A DNA stretch of 64,000 nucleotides from positions 1 through 64,000 of the forward strand of contig CALVIX010000002.1 of the NCBI GenBank assembly GCA_944331895.1, in the 5' to 3' direction. The position numbers and the translations under genes are program-made. The notes below the pieces were generated by a model that worked only from the letters and a program-made list of their open reading frames with translations, had not been told where the DNA came from and ran no database searches. The stretch is from an uncultured Bacilli bacterium (GTDB taxonomy: Bacteria > Bacillota_I > Bacilli_A > RF39 > UBA660). Below are positions 24,136 through 32,779 of this stretch, one piece after another. Numbering within the stretch: position 1 is the stretch's first letter; each line of letters starts with the position of its first letter.

Positions 24136-24981
24136 ATGGAAGAATATCGTAAAATAGAAAAAAGTATTATTAAAAAATATCGTCGTAAGTTATGGAGTAA
24201 ATTTGTAAGAGCGATCAAAGATTATGAACTAATAAAGCCAAATGATCATATTGCTGTATGTATTAGTGGTGGGAAAGATTCTATGTTACTTGCAAAATGT
24301 ATGGAAGAATTAAAACGACATGGGCAATTTGATTTTGATGTCAGTTACATTGTAATGGATCCAGGATATCAAGAAGAGAATCGGAAGAAAGTAGAAGAAA
24401 ATTTGAAAAAACTTCATATCGATGCTGAAATTTTTCGCTCTGATATATTCAAGGTTGCGGAAAAAACGAGTGTCGAAAGTAATACACCGTGTTATTTATG
24501 TGCTCGTATGAGAAGAGGAAACTTGTATGCGAAAGCAAAAGAATTAGGATGTAACAAAATTGCCTTAGGACATCATTTTAACGATGTCATCGAAACGATT
24601 CTTTTAAATATGATTTATACGGGTCAATATTCTTCTATGTTGCCAAAACTTCACAGCGATAATTTTGAAGGAATGGAACTGATTCGTCCCTTATACTACA
24701 TAAAAGAAAAAGATATCGAAGCATGGGTTCGTTATAATGAACTTTCATTTATCGATTGTGCATGTTCGGTTACGAAAAAGGGTAGCGGGAAAAGAGAAGA
24801 AATGAAAAGACTTGTAAAAGAGTTAGTAGATTTATACGAGGACGCGGATATTCATATTTTTAAATCGAGCGAAAATGTAAATATGAATACGATCTTAGGA
24901 TATCGCTGGAATGGAGAAAAGCATAGTTTTTTAGAATATTATGAAAATGAGAAAGATGATTTGGGTAAAAAAACTACATAA
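24136..24981 (+). CDS. TtcA/TilS-family tRNA-thiolation-type ATPase
   Basis: A 281-residue PP-loop protein. The ATP-binding S-G-G-K-D-S is at residues 44-49, C-x-x-C at 119-122 (T-P-C-Y-L-C), the G-H-H-F-N-D motif follows, and a later C-A-C-S could supply a third cluster ligand. This is the TtcA pattern, an iron-sulfur enzyme that 2-thiolates tRNA cytidine. Firmicute homologues are often annotated only as a tRNA 2-thiocytidine biosynthesis protein, and the true substrate here is uncertain. The ATG at 24136 lies behind GAGGAGG; the upstream in-frame ATG at 24115 falls inside the promoter. Confidence 0.82.
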   Translation: MEEYRKIEKSIIKKYRRKLWSKFVRAIKDYELIKPNDHIAVCISGGKDSMLLAKCMEELKRHGQFDFDVSYIVMDPGYQEENRKKVEENLKKLHIDAEIFRSDIFKVAEKTSVESNTPCYLCARMRRGNLYAKAKELGCNKIALGHHFNDVIETILLNMIYTGQYSSMLPKLHSDNFEGMELIRPLYYIKEKDIEAWVRYNELSFIDCACSVTKKGSGKREEMKRLVKELVDLYEDADIHIFKSSENVNMNTILGYRWNGEKHSFLEYYENEKDDLGKKTT

Positions 24982-25005
24982 CTACTATCTTTTCACATAT
25001 AATTG

Positions 25006-25014
25006 TGATATAAT
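25006..25014 (+). promoter_or_regulatory. Extended -10 promoter of the 6S-like RNA
   Basis: TGA-TATAAT ends five bases before the closing stem of the RNA. That is where transcription of a 6S-type RNA should begin. Confidence 0.6.
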
Positions 25015-25018
25015 GAAG

Positions 25019-25183
25019 ATGCTAGAGGGATAAAGATTAAGAAAAAACTCTAAAATATAACGATTGGGAATCTAATTGAAATACGGTGTTGAAAACTTGC
25101 CCTTGTGAGCAAGGATCCTAATGTGTTTCATGTGATGCCCACCTGGGAGACTGGGTTTTATCGTTAACTGTCCTTCTAGCATT
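25019..25183 (+). ncRNA. ssrS: 6S-like regulatory RNA (candidate ssrS)
   Basis: A ~165-nt gene-free stretch folding into one long irregular hairpin. ATGCTAGAGGGA (25019-25030) pairs fully with TCCTTCTAGCAT (25171-25182) as the closing stem. A large asymmetric bubble follows (25031-25057 against 25167-25170). TAACGAT (25058-25064) pairs with ATCGTTA (25160-25166), TGAAATAC (25077-25084) with GTGTTTCA (25123-25130), and the tip is CCTTG-TGAG-CAAGG (25101-25114). A small CCCA/TGGG hairpin lies on the 3' side. Closing stem, open central bubble and length all fit 6S RNA, which traps sigma-A RNA polymerase. The identity rests on architecture, not on a database match. Confidence 0.55.
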
Positions 25184-25198
25184 TATATTGTATGTAAC

Positions 25199-25289
25199 CT
25201 TATCAAGAGTGGTGGAGGGATAGGCCCTGCGAAACCCAGCGACCTACCATAGTGTGTGGTGCTAACCTACGGGAAACCGAAAGATGAGG
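25199..25289 (+). promoter_or_regulatory. SAM-I (S-box) riboswitch
   Basis: A classic S-box aptamer. The P1 stem pairs CTTATC with GATGAG, and the conserved core includes ATCAAGAG, GGTGGAGGGA, GGCCC and GAAACCC, with later GGGAAACCGA. It precedes metK, so SAM would end transcription when abundant. Confidence 0.96.
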
Positions 25290-25293
25290 AGTG

Positions 25294-25320
25294 CTCCTTA
25301 GTCTTTCTAAGGAGTTTTTT
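25294..25320 (+). terminator. Riboswitch expression-platform terminator
   Basis: CTCCTTAG-TCTTT-CTAAGGAG and six T. The aptamer's last bases (GAGGAG) can compete for the CTCC strand, as expected for an antiterminator switch. Confidence 0.92.
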
Positions 25321-25334
25321 AGTGGAGGATAAAA

Positions 25335-26498
25335 ATGAAAAGATTAGTAACATGCGAATCTGTCACTTGTGGTCATCCAGATAAAGTTTGTGATCAAGTT
25401 GCAGATGCCATTTTAGATGCATATAAGAAGGAAGATCCAGAGAGCCATGTGGCAATCGAGGTATCGATGAGTTATCGTCGTGTATTTGTCATGGGAGAAG
25501 TTCGTTCTAAGGCCAAGATTGATATAGAATCACTGATTAGAAAAACGATCTGTGAAATTGGTTATGATCATGATAATTTAGAGTTTAATGGAAATACAAT
25601 TCCGGTTGTGATCGACATTCGTGCGCAGTCAGAAGATATTTCGATGGGAGTCGACCATGCACGTGATGTCGTAGGGCAATTAGGTGCAGGGGATCAAGGA
25701 ATTATGTATGGATATGCTTGCTCTGATACGGAAAATAAAATGCCGTATCCATATGAACTTGCAACAAAATTAGCACACCGTTTGGAAGTGGTTCGAAAAG
25801 AACAGTTGATTCCATATTTAAGACCGGATGGAAAGACACAGGTAACGATGGAATATGATGAAGAGGAACCTGTACGCATTCAAACGATACTAATTTCAAC
25901 ACAACACGAGCCAAATATTGAATTAACACAACTGCGAAAAGATCTACTTACACATGTCATCGATCCAGTATTAGAAGCAAGATGGGATAGTGCTTCGATT
26001 CAGATTTTAGTGAATCCTACAGGTCGGTTTGTCCTAGGTGGTCCTGCTGCAGATAGTGGGTTAACAGGAAGAAAGATCATTGCTGATACCTATGGAGGGA
26101 TTGGGCATCATGGTGGTGGTGCTTTTAGTGGAAAAGATGCGACTAAAGTGGATCGTACAGCTGCTTATTATACGAGATATGTCGCAAAGAATTTAGTTGC
26201 CGCCAATTGTTGCCGTAAATGCGAAGTCTCTGTAAGTTATGCGATTGGGGTAGCAAATCCACTCTCAATTTCGATCGATACTTTTGATACGGCACGATAC
26301 CCGGAGGAAATCCTTCTTCACGTGATTGAAACCGTGTTCGATTTTAGACCGTCACAGATGATAGAATCTCTTTCTTTAGATAAAGTAGAATTTCAAAAGT
26401 TATCTAATTATGGCCATTTTGGATGGAATGCGAGTTCGTTACCATGGGAACAAACGGACAAGGTGGATGAAATCAAAGAAGCACTAAAAACGCTTTAA
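25335..26498 (+). CDS. metK: S-adenosylmethionine synthetase
   Basis: A 387-residue enzyme making SAM from methionine and ATP. It contains E-S-V-T-C-G-H-P-D-K-V-C-D near the N-terminus, the G-A-G-D-Q-G-I-M-Y-G-Y-A loop and the C-terminal G-G-G-A-F-S-G-K-D motif, all diagnostic. Length is normal. The gene is controlled by the S-box riboswitch directly upstream. It may also receive read-through from the 6S-like RNA promoter, because no terminator separates that RNA from the riboswitch. Confidence 0.97.
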   Translation: MKRLVTCESVTCGHPDKVCDQVADAILDAYKKEDPESHVAIEVSMSYRRVFVMGEVRSKAKIDIESLIRKTICEIGYDHDNLEFNGNTIPVVIDIRAQSEDISMGVDHARDVVGQLGAGDQGIMYGYACSDTENKMPYPYELATKLAHRLEVVRKEQLIPYLRPDGKTQVTMEYDEEEPVRIQTILISTQHEPNIELTQLRKDLLTHVIDPVLEARWDSASIQILVNPTGRFVLGGPAADSGLTGRKIIADTYGGIGHHGGGAFSGKDATKVDRTAAYYTRYVAKNLVAANCCRKCEVSVSYAIGVANPLSISIDTFDTARYPEEILLHVIETVFDFRPSQMIESLSLDKVEFQKLSNYGHFGWNASSLPWEQTDKVDEIKEALKTL

Positions 26499-26509
26499 TT
26501 TAAAAGCAG

Positions 26510-26533
26510 AAAGGCACGTGGGTGTCTTTTCTT
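26510..26533 (+). terminator. metK terminator
   Basis: AAAGGCAC-GTGG-GTGTCTTT with one G-U pair, followed by a T-rich run. Confidence 0.75.
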
Positions 26534-26546
26534 TTACTATAAAACA

Positions 26547-26555
26547 TGATATAAT
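26547..26555 (+). promoter_or_regulatory. Extended -10 promoter of the TM2 gene
   Basis: TGA-TATAAT, 38 bases before the TTG start. Confidence 0.55.
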
Positions 26556-26593
26556 AAATAGCATATGAGTAAGAATGATAAGGAGGAATCAAT

Positions 26594-27001
26594 TTGAAGA
26601 AAAATATTTGTCCTAACTGTGCAGGAACGATAAAACCTGGTAGTACAATTTGTAAGCACTGTGGATATACGTTAGAGCAAAAAGAATCGGTAAGACCATA
26701 CGAGGAGAAATATCAAGAGGAAGAGACGTTTGAACAAGATCGACCTCTCGATAGCGATGAAAAGCGTCCGTTTATCAACTATGGAATTATTCGTGGTCCT
26801 TATTGTAAATGGATTAGCATTCCTCTTTGTTTATTATTAGGGTGGCTTGGAGGCCACAAGTTTTATGAAGGTAAATATTTTATTGGTATTTTATATGCAT
26901 TTACTTTTGGTTTTTTTGGAATCGGTATTTTATTAGATCTGATACAATTATTTCAAAAGAAAAAATATTATTATGTATCAAGTATTCCTTTTGTCATGTA
27001 A
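26594..27001 (+). CDS. Zinc-ribbon plus TM2-domain membrane protein
   Basis: A 135-residue protein. The N-terminal zinc ribbon has Cys at residues 6, 9, 20 and 23 (C-P-N-C...C-K-H-C). A charged linker follows, then a C-terminal TM2 domain of two membrane helices: W-I-S-I-P-L-C-L-L-L-G-W-L-G-G-H-K-F-Y, with the family's G-x-H-x-F-Y pattern, and a following G-F-F-G-I-G-I helix. Function is unknown. The start codon is TTG, decided by AGGAGG seven bases upstream and by the ribbon beginning at once. Confidence 0.85.
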   Translation: MKKNICPNCAGTIKPGSTICKHCGYTLEQKESVRPYEEKYQEEETFEQDRPLDSDEKRPFINYGIIRGPYCKWISIPLCLLLGWLGGHKFYEGKYFIGILYAFTFGFFGIGILLDLIQLFQKKKYYYVSSIPFVM

Positions 27002-27029
27002 TAAAGAAATATATAATTGAGGTGAGAAA

Positions 27030-27725
27030 ATGGATCAATTGAGTCGATTTGAATTGTTGATCGGTGAAAAAATGGAAAAGATTAAGAATCTGACGGTTCT
27101 TGTTGTTGGATTAGGTGGTGTAGGTAGCTATGCGACGGAAGCACTATGTCGTAGTGGTGTCGGAAGATTGATATTGATCGATCACGATACGATTGATATT
27201 ACGAATTTGAATCGCCAATTGATGACGCTTCATTCTAATATAGGAAGATCAAAAGTCGAAGTATGGGAAGAGAGAATCAAAGATATCAATCCAGAATGTG
27301 AAGTGATTGGAATGCAAGAATTTCTAACATCTGAGACAGTGGAAGACTTACTTTTTCCTTATGGAATTGATTATATCGTCGATGCTTGTGATACCGTTGA
27401 TGCGAAGCTTGCTTTAATCGAGTATGCACAAACACATCATATTAAGTTAATTTCATGTATGGGAACGGGAAACAAATTAAATGCGACCAAAGTGGAAATT
27501 ATGGAGTTGAAACGAACACAGAATGATCCTCTCGCTCGCGTCATGAGGAAAAAAATCAGGGAACGAGGATTAAGCGACGATGTCATCGTCGTTTGTAGTA
27601 AAGAACTCCCATGCCCTAACGAGTCGAAAGTAATCGGATCGACTGCATTCGTGCCGAGTGTTGCGGGACTATATTGTGCAAGTTATGTCGTAAATGATCG
27701 ATTGAACTGTGAGGGGAATCTATGA
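27030..27725 (+). CDS. tcdA: tRNA threonylcarbamoyladenosine dehydratase (TcdA/CsdL)
   Basis: A 231-residue ThiF/E1-like enzyme that cyclises t6A37 to ct6A in tRNA using ATP. It shows the early R-F-E-L-L-I-G motif, the dinucleotide-type G-L-G-G-V-G-S (27-33), the I-D-H-D-T-I-D-I-T-N-L-N-R-Q nucleotide-binding stretch and V-D-A-C-D-T-V-D-A-K. The late F-V-P-S-V-A-G segment is also typical. It overlaps the next gene by 4 bp. Confidence 0.92.
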   Translation: MDQLSRFELLIGEKMEKIKNLTVLVVGLGGVGSYATEALCRSGVGRLILIDHDTIDITNLNRQLMTLHSNIGRSKVEVWEERIKDINPECEVIGMQEFLTSETVEDLLFPYGIDYIVDACDTVDAKLALIEYAQTHHIKLISCMGTGNKLNATKVEIMELKRTQNDPLARVMRKKIRERGLSDDVIVVCSKELPCPNESKVIGSTAFVPSVAGLYCASYVVNDRLNCEGNL

Positions 27726-28255
27726 AAAAAGTAGAAAGAGAACTATGTAATATTGTAGAAAAATTAGAGGGGAATTTAATTGGTATTGGTCTTTCAGAAC
27801 CAAAATTGTTAGATAGAATAGAAAAAAATAGTAAGATTACAGAATGTACCCTTTTGAATGATGAGACGGGTGCATTAAATGAAGAGAGCGGAAGGAGAAC
27901 GAAAAAGTTAAACATTCGAAAACTTCGCAAAAAATTTAAAAAGAAGAGAATTGATACAATTATATGTGCGACAGAACAGATCGCACAATACACTAAGACG
28001 TTTGTAAAAGATAGTATCTTTATTACGAAGGGAACAATTTATTTTTACGGTGATGATTTCGAGATGTTAGAAAATATTCAAGAGAAATATAAACGATATC
28101 AAGTTAGTACGAAACAAGAAAAGTACGGACAATCGTATCTTTATGTCGTGGAAGTAAATGGTGCGAAAAATCATCGTATCAAAGAGATTGGATATTACGT
28201 AAAAGATACGGTGATGAATGGAGTCGATTATTTAAGTGACTACCTTGTACATTAA
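27722..28255 (+). CDS. Uncharacterised protein downstream of tcdA
   Basis: I do not recognise this 177-residue soluble protein. It begins with an amphipathic helix, then I-G-I-G-L-S-E-P, a basic central helix (K-K-L-N-I-R-K-L-R-K-K-F-K-K-K-R) and a Rossmann-like strand, D-T-I-I-C-A-T-E-Q-I. The later part is beta-alpha rich (T-I-Y-F-Y-G-D-D-F). A degenerate methyltransferase-like or RNA-binding protein is possible but unproven. Its ATG overlaps the tcdA stop, so the two are translationally coupled. Confidence 0.75.
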   Translation: MKKVERELCNIVEKLEGNLIGIGLSEPKLLDRIEKNSKITECTLLNDETGALNEESGRRTKKLNIRKLRKKFKKKRIDTIICATEQIAQYTKTFVKDSIFITKGTIYFYGDDFEMLENIQEKYKRYQVSTKQEKYGQSYLYVVEVNGAKNHRIKEIGYYVKDTVMNGVDYLSDYLVH

Positions 28256-28272
28256 GGAATTGATTCCTTTTT
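28254..28272 (+). terminator. Rho-independent terminator
   Basis: AAGGAA-TTGA-TTCCTT with a T-run, starting at the stop codon and followed by the smc promoter (TATAAT at 28286-28291). Confidence 0.8.
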
Positions 28273-28315
28273 TGTCGATTTATAGTATAATAAAATAGTT
28301 GAAATAGGTGATAGG

Positions 28316-31270
28316 ATGTATTTAAAAGAAATTAAGGCACATGGATTTAAGTCGTTTGCGGATAAGATCAATATCGAGCTAGGAACTGGGATTTCTGGAA
28401 TTGTTGGACCGAACGGAAGTGGAAAGAGTAATGTCGTAGATGCGGTTCGATGGGTACTTGGAGAACAGTCAGTAAAGTCTCTTCGTGGAGAAGGGAATAT
28501 GAGCGATGTTATCTTTTCTGGTAGTAAATCGAGAAACGCACAGAATGTAGCGAGTGTTACACTTGTTTTCGATAATAGCGATCGATATTTAAATGTCGAT
28601 TATACTGAGGTTTCTATTCAAAGACGCGTATATAAAGATGGAACTAACGAATACTTGCTCAATGGAGAACGTTGTAGATTGAAAGATATTACCGATATTC
28701 TATTAGATACGGGAATTGCGAAGGAAAGTTTTAATATTATTTCGCAGGGAAAAATTGAAGAAATTATCAGTAGCAAGCCAGCTGAAAGAAGAATCATTTT
28801 TGAAGAAGCTGCAGGAGTATTGAAATATAAGAAAAGAAAAGAAGAAGCGCTTCGCAAGTTAGAACGTACGCATGATAATATGAATCGTGTCGACGATATT
28901 ATCGAGGAATTAAAAGACCAAGTAGAGCCTTTGAAAGAACAAAGAGAAAAAGCATTGCTCTATAAAGAAGTAAAGGGAAAATTAGAAAATACAGAGATCG
29001 CGCTTATCACACACGACATTACGACTTTAAATACATCGTATCAATTAAATAAAGTGAAAGTAGATGCACTGAACGAAGAAATTTTAAATATGGGTTCTAG
29101 CAGTCGAACGAGTGAGGCAGAAATTACAAAGTTTAAAGTAAGTTTGGATGCCCTAGAACAAAAATGGAGTCAAGTTCAAAAAGATTGGATAGAAAAAACG
29201 ACAGAGTTAGAGAGAATCAATGGACAAAAACAAATTCTATTGGAACGAAAAAAATACGAAGTAGAAGATCAAAAATTACACGATGCTATACTGCAGTTGA
29301 AAGAGCAAGAATTGAAACTACAAACAGATTTACATGCCTTAGTAGGTGAACTTGCAAATAGAAAAACTGATTTAGAACAATCTCAAAAAGAAAGAGAAGA
29401 AAAAGAAAGGCAATTAGAACAGATTCGCAGTCGTAAACAGACGATACAATCACAGCTTTCTGATCTTTTCAAACAGCAAACTATGAAAATGCATCAGATT
29501 GATCAGTTGCGTACTTCGATCGAGCATAATAGTTCTCTACCGTATGCCGTTAAGAGTATTCTGGATCATCCGAAGTTAACGGGAATTCACCATGTCATTG
29601 GGAAGCTATTCGAGGTAGAAGAAAAATATGCGACAGCAATTTCGACATCTCTCGGAGGCGCGAGTCACTATTTGGTCGTAGATAATGAGGATGTTGCCAA
29701 AGCATGCATCAATTATCTGAAGCAAAATACCCTTGGAAGAGCGACATTTTTTCCAATCAACGTGATAAAACCAAAGGAGATCGATTCTAGCACTGCAAAC
29801 AACATCTCTCATATGCCAGGATTTGTCGCGATCGCATCTACATTGATCCAGTATCATCCAATGTACGATGGGATTATGAAAAATTTACTTGGGAATGTAA
29901 TTGTCGCAACGGATCTAGATCACGCTAACGAAATCTCTCGCAAATTGATGGGACGATATAAAATAGTAACACTAGATGGAGAGTTGATTCATGTAGGTGG
30001 ATCTGTTACCGGAGGAAAATCTAAGAAAGTAAGCAACATCGTTAGTGAAAAATACGAGTTAGAAAGAGCATTGAAAGAAGAAAGTGCACTGACTGACAAG
30101 ATCACTTCACTGGAAAATAAAATGAACGAAGTGGATCACGATTTGAAATCGGCAGAGGACAAGTTATATTTGATTCAAAAAGAGGTTGTGACAAAAGAAG
30201 AAAGTTACCATCAAAAACAAAGGCAACAAAGGGAAGTCGAGGCAAAATTAGAACAAGTACAATCAGAGAAAAAAGGAACTGGAAATATTTTAAATCAAAC
30301 GCTTTCTGAAGAAGAAGACGAGATTCTAAAGAAATATTATCAGGTAGAGCAAGAAAAGAGCGACCTGGAGAGAACTTTGGAAAAGCTAAAGAAAGAAAAA
30401 AATGATGTAACAGAGCAACTAGGGGAGATAGAATTTTCTTACAAACAAGAAAACAGTCTATTGAATCAAAAGAGTAGAGAATTGAAAAATTTAGAGATCG
30501 AGTTAAACCGCGCGGATGTAAAGTTAGATACATTACTCTCATCGCTTTCTGAAAATTATGGAATGACCTATGAAAAAGCAATGACACTTTACGAATTAGA
30601 TAGCGATGTTGAAAGTGCTCGCATGAAAGTAAGTCGCTTGAAAGCAAAATTGAAAGAACTAGGCGAAGTTAATTTAGGTGCGATCGAAGAGTATGAACGT
30701 GTCAGCGTACGTTATGATTTCTTGTTAAATCAAAAAGCTGATTTACAACAAGCAGAAGATACTTTGCTTGAGATTATCAAAGAGATGGACGATGTCATGG
30801 AAAAAGAATTTATTACGACGTTTGAAATAGTTCGTAAAAACTTTACTGAGACATTCAAGGAACTATTCCGTGGTGGGAATGCGGACTTATGTCTCACTGA
30901 CGAAGATCATATTTTAGAAACGGGAATTGAGATTGTCGCTAGTCCACCAGGAAAGAAACTGACGAGTATTTCTCTTCTCTCCGGTGGAGAAAAGACCTTT
31001 ACGGCAATCAGCTTGTTATTTGCTATTTTAAAATCTCGTCCAGTACCATTCTGTATTTTAGACGAAGTTGAAGCAGCCTTAGATGAAGCAAATGTAGATA
31101 GTTTTGGTAAATATATAGAATCTTTAAAAGAAAAGACGCAGTTCATATTGATTACACACAAGAAAAAGACGATGGAATATGCAGATGTACTCTACGGAAT
31201 TACGATGCAAGAATCTGGTGTTAGTAAATTAGTGAGTGTAAAATTAGAGGATTTAGATAAAACTGTCTAA
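28316..31270 (+). CDS. smc: Chromosome condensation ATPase SMC with short coiled-coil arms
   Basis: A 984-residue SMC; the usual bacterial length is about 1170-1190. The N-head has F-K-S-F-A-D-K and Walker A G-P-N-G-S-G-K-S (31-38). The first coiled-coil arm runs ~165-405 and the hinge ~407-562, ending with V-G-G-S-V-T-G-G. The second arm runs ~570-785. The C-head has signature L-L-S-G-G-E-K (~887) and Walker B F-C-I-L-D-E-V-E-A-A-L-D. Head and hinge motifs are complete; the shortfall is about 100 residues in each arm and is symmetric. It would act with ScpA/ScpB, which are not in the window. AGGTGAT precedes the ATG. Confidence 0.96.
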   Translation: MYLKEIKAHGFKSFADKINIELGTGISGIVGPNGSGKSNVVDAVRWVLGEQSVKSLRGEGNMSDVIFSGSKSRNAQNVASVTLVFDNSDRYLNVDYTEVSIQRRVYKDGTNEYLLNGERCRLKDITDILLDTGIAKESFNIISQGKIEEIISSKPAERRIIFEEAAGVLKYKKRKEEALRKLERTHDNMNRVDDIIEELKDQVEPLKEQREKALLYKEVKGKLENTEIALITHDITTLNTSYQLNKVKVDALNEEILNMGSSSRTSEAEITKFKVSLDALEQKWSQVQKDWIEKTTELERINGQKQILLERKKYEVEDQKLHDAILQLKEQELKLQTDLHALVGELANRKTDLEQSQKEREEKERQLEQIRSRKQTIQSQLSDLFKQQTMKMHQIDQLRTSIEHNSSLPYAVKSILDHPKLTGIHHVIGKLFEVEEKYATAISTSLGGASHYLVVDNEDVAKACINYLKQNTLGRATFFPINVIKPKEIDSSTANNISHMPGFVAIASTLIQYHPMYDGIMKNLLGNVIVATDLDHANEISRKLMGRYKIVTLDGELIHVGGSVTGGKSKKVSNIVSEKYELERALKEESALTDKITSLENKMNEVDHDLKSAEDKLYLIQKEVVTKEESYHQKQRQQREVEAKLEQVQSEKKGTGNILNQTLSEEEDEILKKYYQVEQEKSDLERTLEKLKKEKNDVTEQLGEIEFSYKQENSLLNQKSRELKNLEIELNRADVKLDTLLSSLSENYGMTYEKAMTLYELDSDVESARMKVSRLKAKLKELGEVNLGAIEEYERVSVRYDFLLNQKADLQQAEDTLLEIIKEMDDVMEKEFITTFEIVRKNFTETFKELFRGGNADLCLTDEDHILETGIEIVASPPGKKLTSISLLSGGEKTFTAISLLFAILKSRPVPFCILDEVEAALDEANVDSFGKYIESLKEKTQFILITHKKKTMEYADVLYGITMQESGVSKLVSVKLEDLDKTV

Positions 31271-31294
31271 GATGCTCGAGATATGATAGAATGA

Positions 31295-31323
31295 TTGACA
31301 ACTTTTGGAAATTCCACTACAAT
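31295..31323 (+). promoter_or_regulatory. Strong sigma-A promoter
   Basis: TTGACA, 17 bp, TACAAT, driving the anchored-protein/glycosyltransferase operon. The leader before the ATG is about 40 bases. Confidence 0.7.
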
Positions 31324-31370
31324 GAAACTATAGTAATAAGTATAAAAGATAGAGAAAGGAGCATGGTGTT

Positions 31371-32084
31371 ATGCGGAAAATAAGAAAACGTAAGACAAAT
31401 CGAAATCTTATTTACGGAATCTTATTTTCAGCGATGCTCTTTTTAACTATCGGATATTCTGTACTTACGACATCATTAAACTTCAATATTACGGCGAATA
31501 AGAAGGCTGATACTTTTGAAATTAGGGATCAAGTGAAAGTATTAGGACTGCAGCCGACATTTCACGTTGTCGAAGTAGAGGATAATTATTTAAAATTGCT
31601 TTGTGATATCTCTGTTGGATATTCTTTATTTAGTTCATATCCAGTAAGTAGATTTGAAGATTCAGAGATGTATTATAAACTTCTTTCTGCTACTGCTTCT
31701 TGGAAAAGCGATATAGCGAGCGCTGGAGGGTTAACCAATTATTATAATATATATTTGATCAGTCAAGACGAACTCAATCAGTTGATTGCTACAAAAGCAC
31801 CAGGAGTTGATACTACGTCCATGTTTAGTTTGATGGCGACGGATTTAGAATGGCTAGTAAACTACGCTTGGGAATGGGATAATTCTACTGGCGGATACAT
31901 TACAGGTTTTGCAACTAGTACGATTGATTGGAGTAATGGTACTGCTAGGTTGATCAATCTCGTTACATATCCATCTACAGCTTCCGCTATGTATATGACG
32001 ATTAACTATGGTTATAATTATGGTTATGGTTTAGATGTTCGTCCATATCTTACAATCGATATAGAAAGTGTAAAAAAGGCATAG
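31371..32084 (+). CDS. Membrane-anchored exported protein of unknown function
   Basis: A 237-residue protein. A basic N-terminus (M-R-K-I-R-K-R-K) leads into one hydrophobic segment (~13-34) ending G-Y-S-V-L-T-T-S-L-N-F-N-I-T-A-N. The rest is extracellular, aromatic and Ser/Thr/Tyr rich, with a late N-Y-G-Y-N-Y-G-Y-G-L stretch. The N-terminal pattern (basic cluster, helix, G-Y-[AS]-x-L-x-T-x-L-N-[FI]) recurs in the protein at 61954, so both belong to one export-anchor type. No sortase or lipobox motif was seen. It is the first gene of an operon with two glycosyltransferases, one base before the next start. Confidence 0.75.
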   Translation: MRKIRKRKTNRNLIYGILFSAMLFLTIGYSVLTTSLNFNITANKKADTFEIRDQVKVLGLQPTFHVVEVEDNYLKLLCDISVGYSLFSSYPVSRFEDSEMYYKLLSATASWKSDIASAGGLTNYYNIYLISQDELNQLIATKAPGVDTTSMFSLMATDLEWLVNYAWEWDNSTGGYITGFATSTIDWSNGTARLINLVTYPSTASAMYMTINYGYNYGYGLDVRPYLTIDIESVKKA

Positions 32085-32085
32085 T

Positions 32086-32775
32086 ATGAAAGAGATGATC
32101 GTTGTAATACCAGCATACAATCCACCGAAGAGAATGGTTACGTATGTCGAGCAATTGATAAAGTTAGGGTTTTTAAAAATTGTTATAGTAAACGATGGAA
32201 GCGATGATTGCTTTCGACCGATATTTGAGCAAGTACAGAAATACAAAGAAGTTATAATTTTGCACAATAAGAAAAACAAGGGGAAAGGGTATAGCTTGAA
32301 AAAGGCCTTTTCCTTTATTTTAAAATCATACGATTGTATGGGAGTTATCACTGTAGATGCCGATGGACAACACACGGTATCGGATGTTAAAAAATTAACT
32401 AGATTGTTTTTAAAAGACCCAACTGAGTGTATTTTAGGAATCCGTGATTTTAGCGAGAAACAAGTTCCTTTTATTAGAAAATGTTCTAATCGCTTGACGA
32501 ATTTTATCTTCGCACGATTTTATCATAGACAGATTCATGATACACAATCTGGATTTCGAATTTTTCCGCGCTCTGTTCTATCCGATTTATGCGAGTTAGA
32601 AGGGGACCGTTATGAATATGAACTTATGGTACTGATTGATTTAGTAAAGAAAAATTGCGAGATTCGAGAATATCCGATTGAAACCGTATATCATAGAGAA
32701 AAGAATGCTTCTTCGTTTCGACCGATTCATGATTCGATGATGGTCTATAAGATGATGTGGAAAGGAAAGAGTTGA
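32086..32775 (+). CDS. Family 2 glycosyltransferase
   Basis: A 229-residue GT-A fold enzyme resembling dolichyl/polyprenyl-phosphate sugar synthases. It has V-V-I-P-A-Y-N-P-P at the N-terminus, V-N-D-G-S-D-D, N-K-G-K-G-Y and the metal-binding V-D-A-D-G-Q, followed by D-T-Q-S-G-F-R and Y-E-Y-E-L. There is no C-terminal membrane segment. It would make a polyprenyl-phosphate sugar or transfer a sugar on the cytoplasmic face. The next gene is a GT-C-type membrane transferase, which could use such a lipid-linked donor. Confidence 0.88.
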   Translation: MKEMIVVIPAYNPPKRMVTYVEQLIKLGFLKIVIVNDGSDDCFRPIFEQVQKYKEVIILHNKKNKGKGYSLKKAFSFILKSYDCMGVITVDADGQHTVSDVKKLTRLFLKDPTECILGIRDFSEKQVPFIRKCSNRLTNFIFARFYHRQIHDTQSGFRIFPRSVLSDLCELEGDRYEYELMVLIDLVKKNCEIREYPIETVYHREKNASSFRPIHDSMMVYKMMWKGKS

Positions 32776-32779
32776 TGTT

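Noticed and set aside
25185-25334. A T-box leader before metK
   Set aside because: The core matches the S-box consensus, and no T-box sequence or specifier loop is present.
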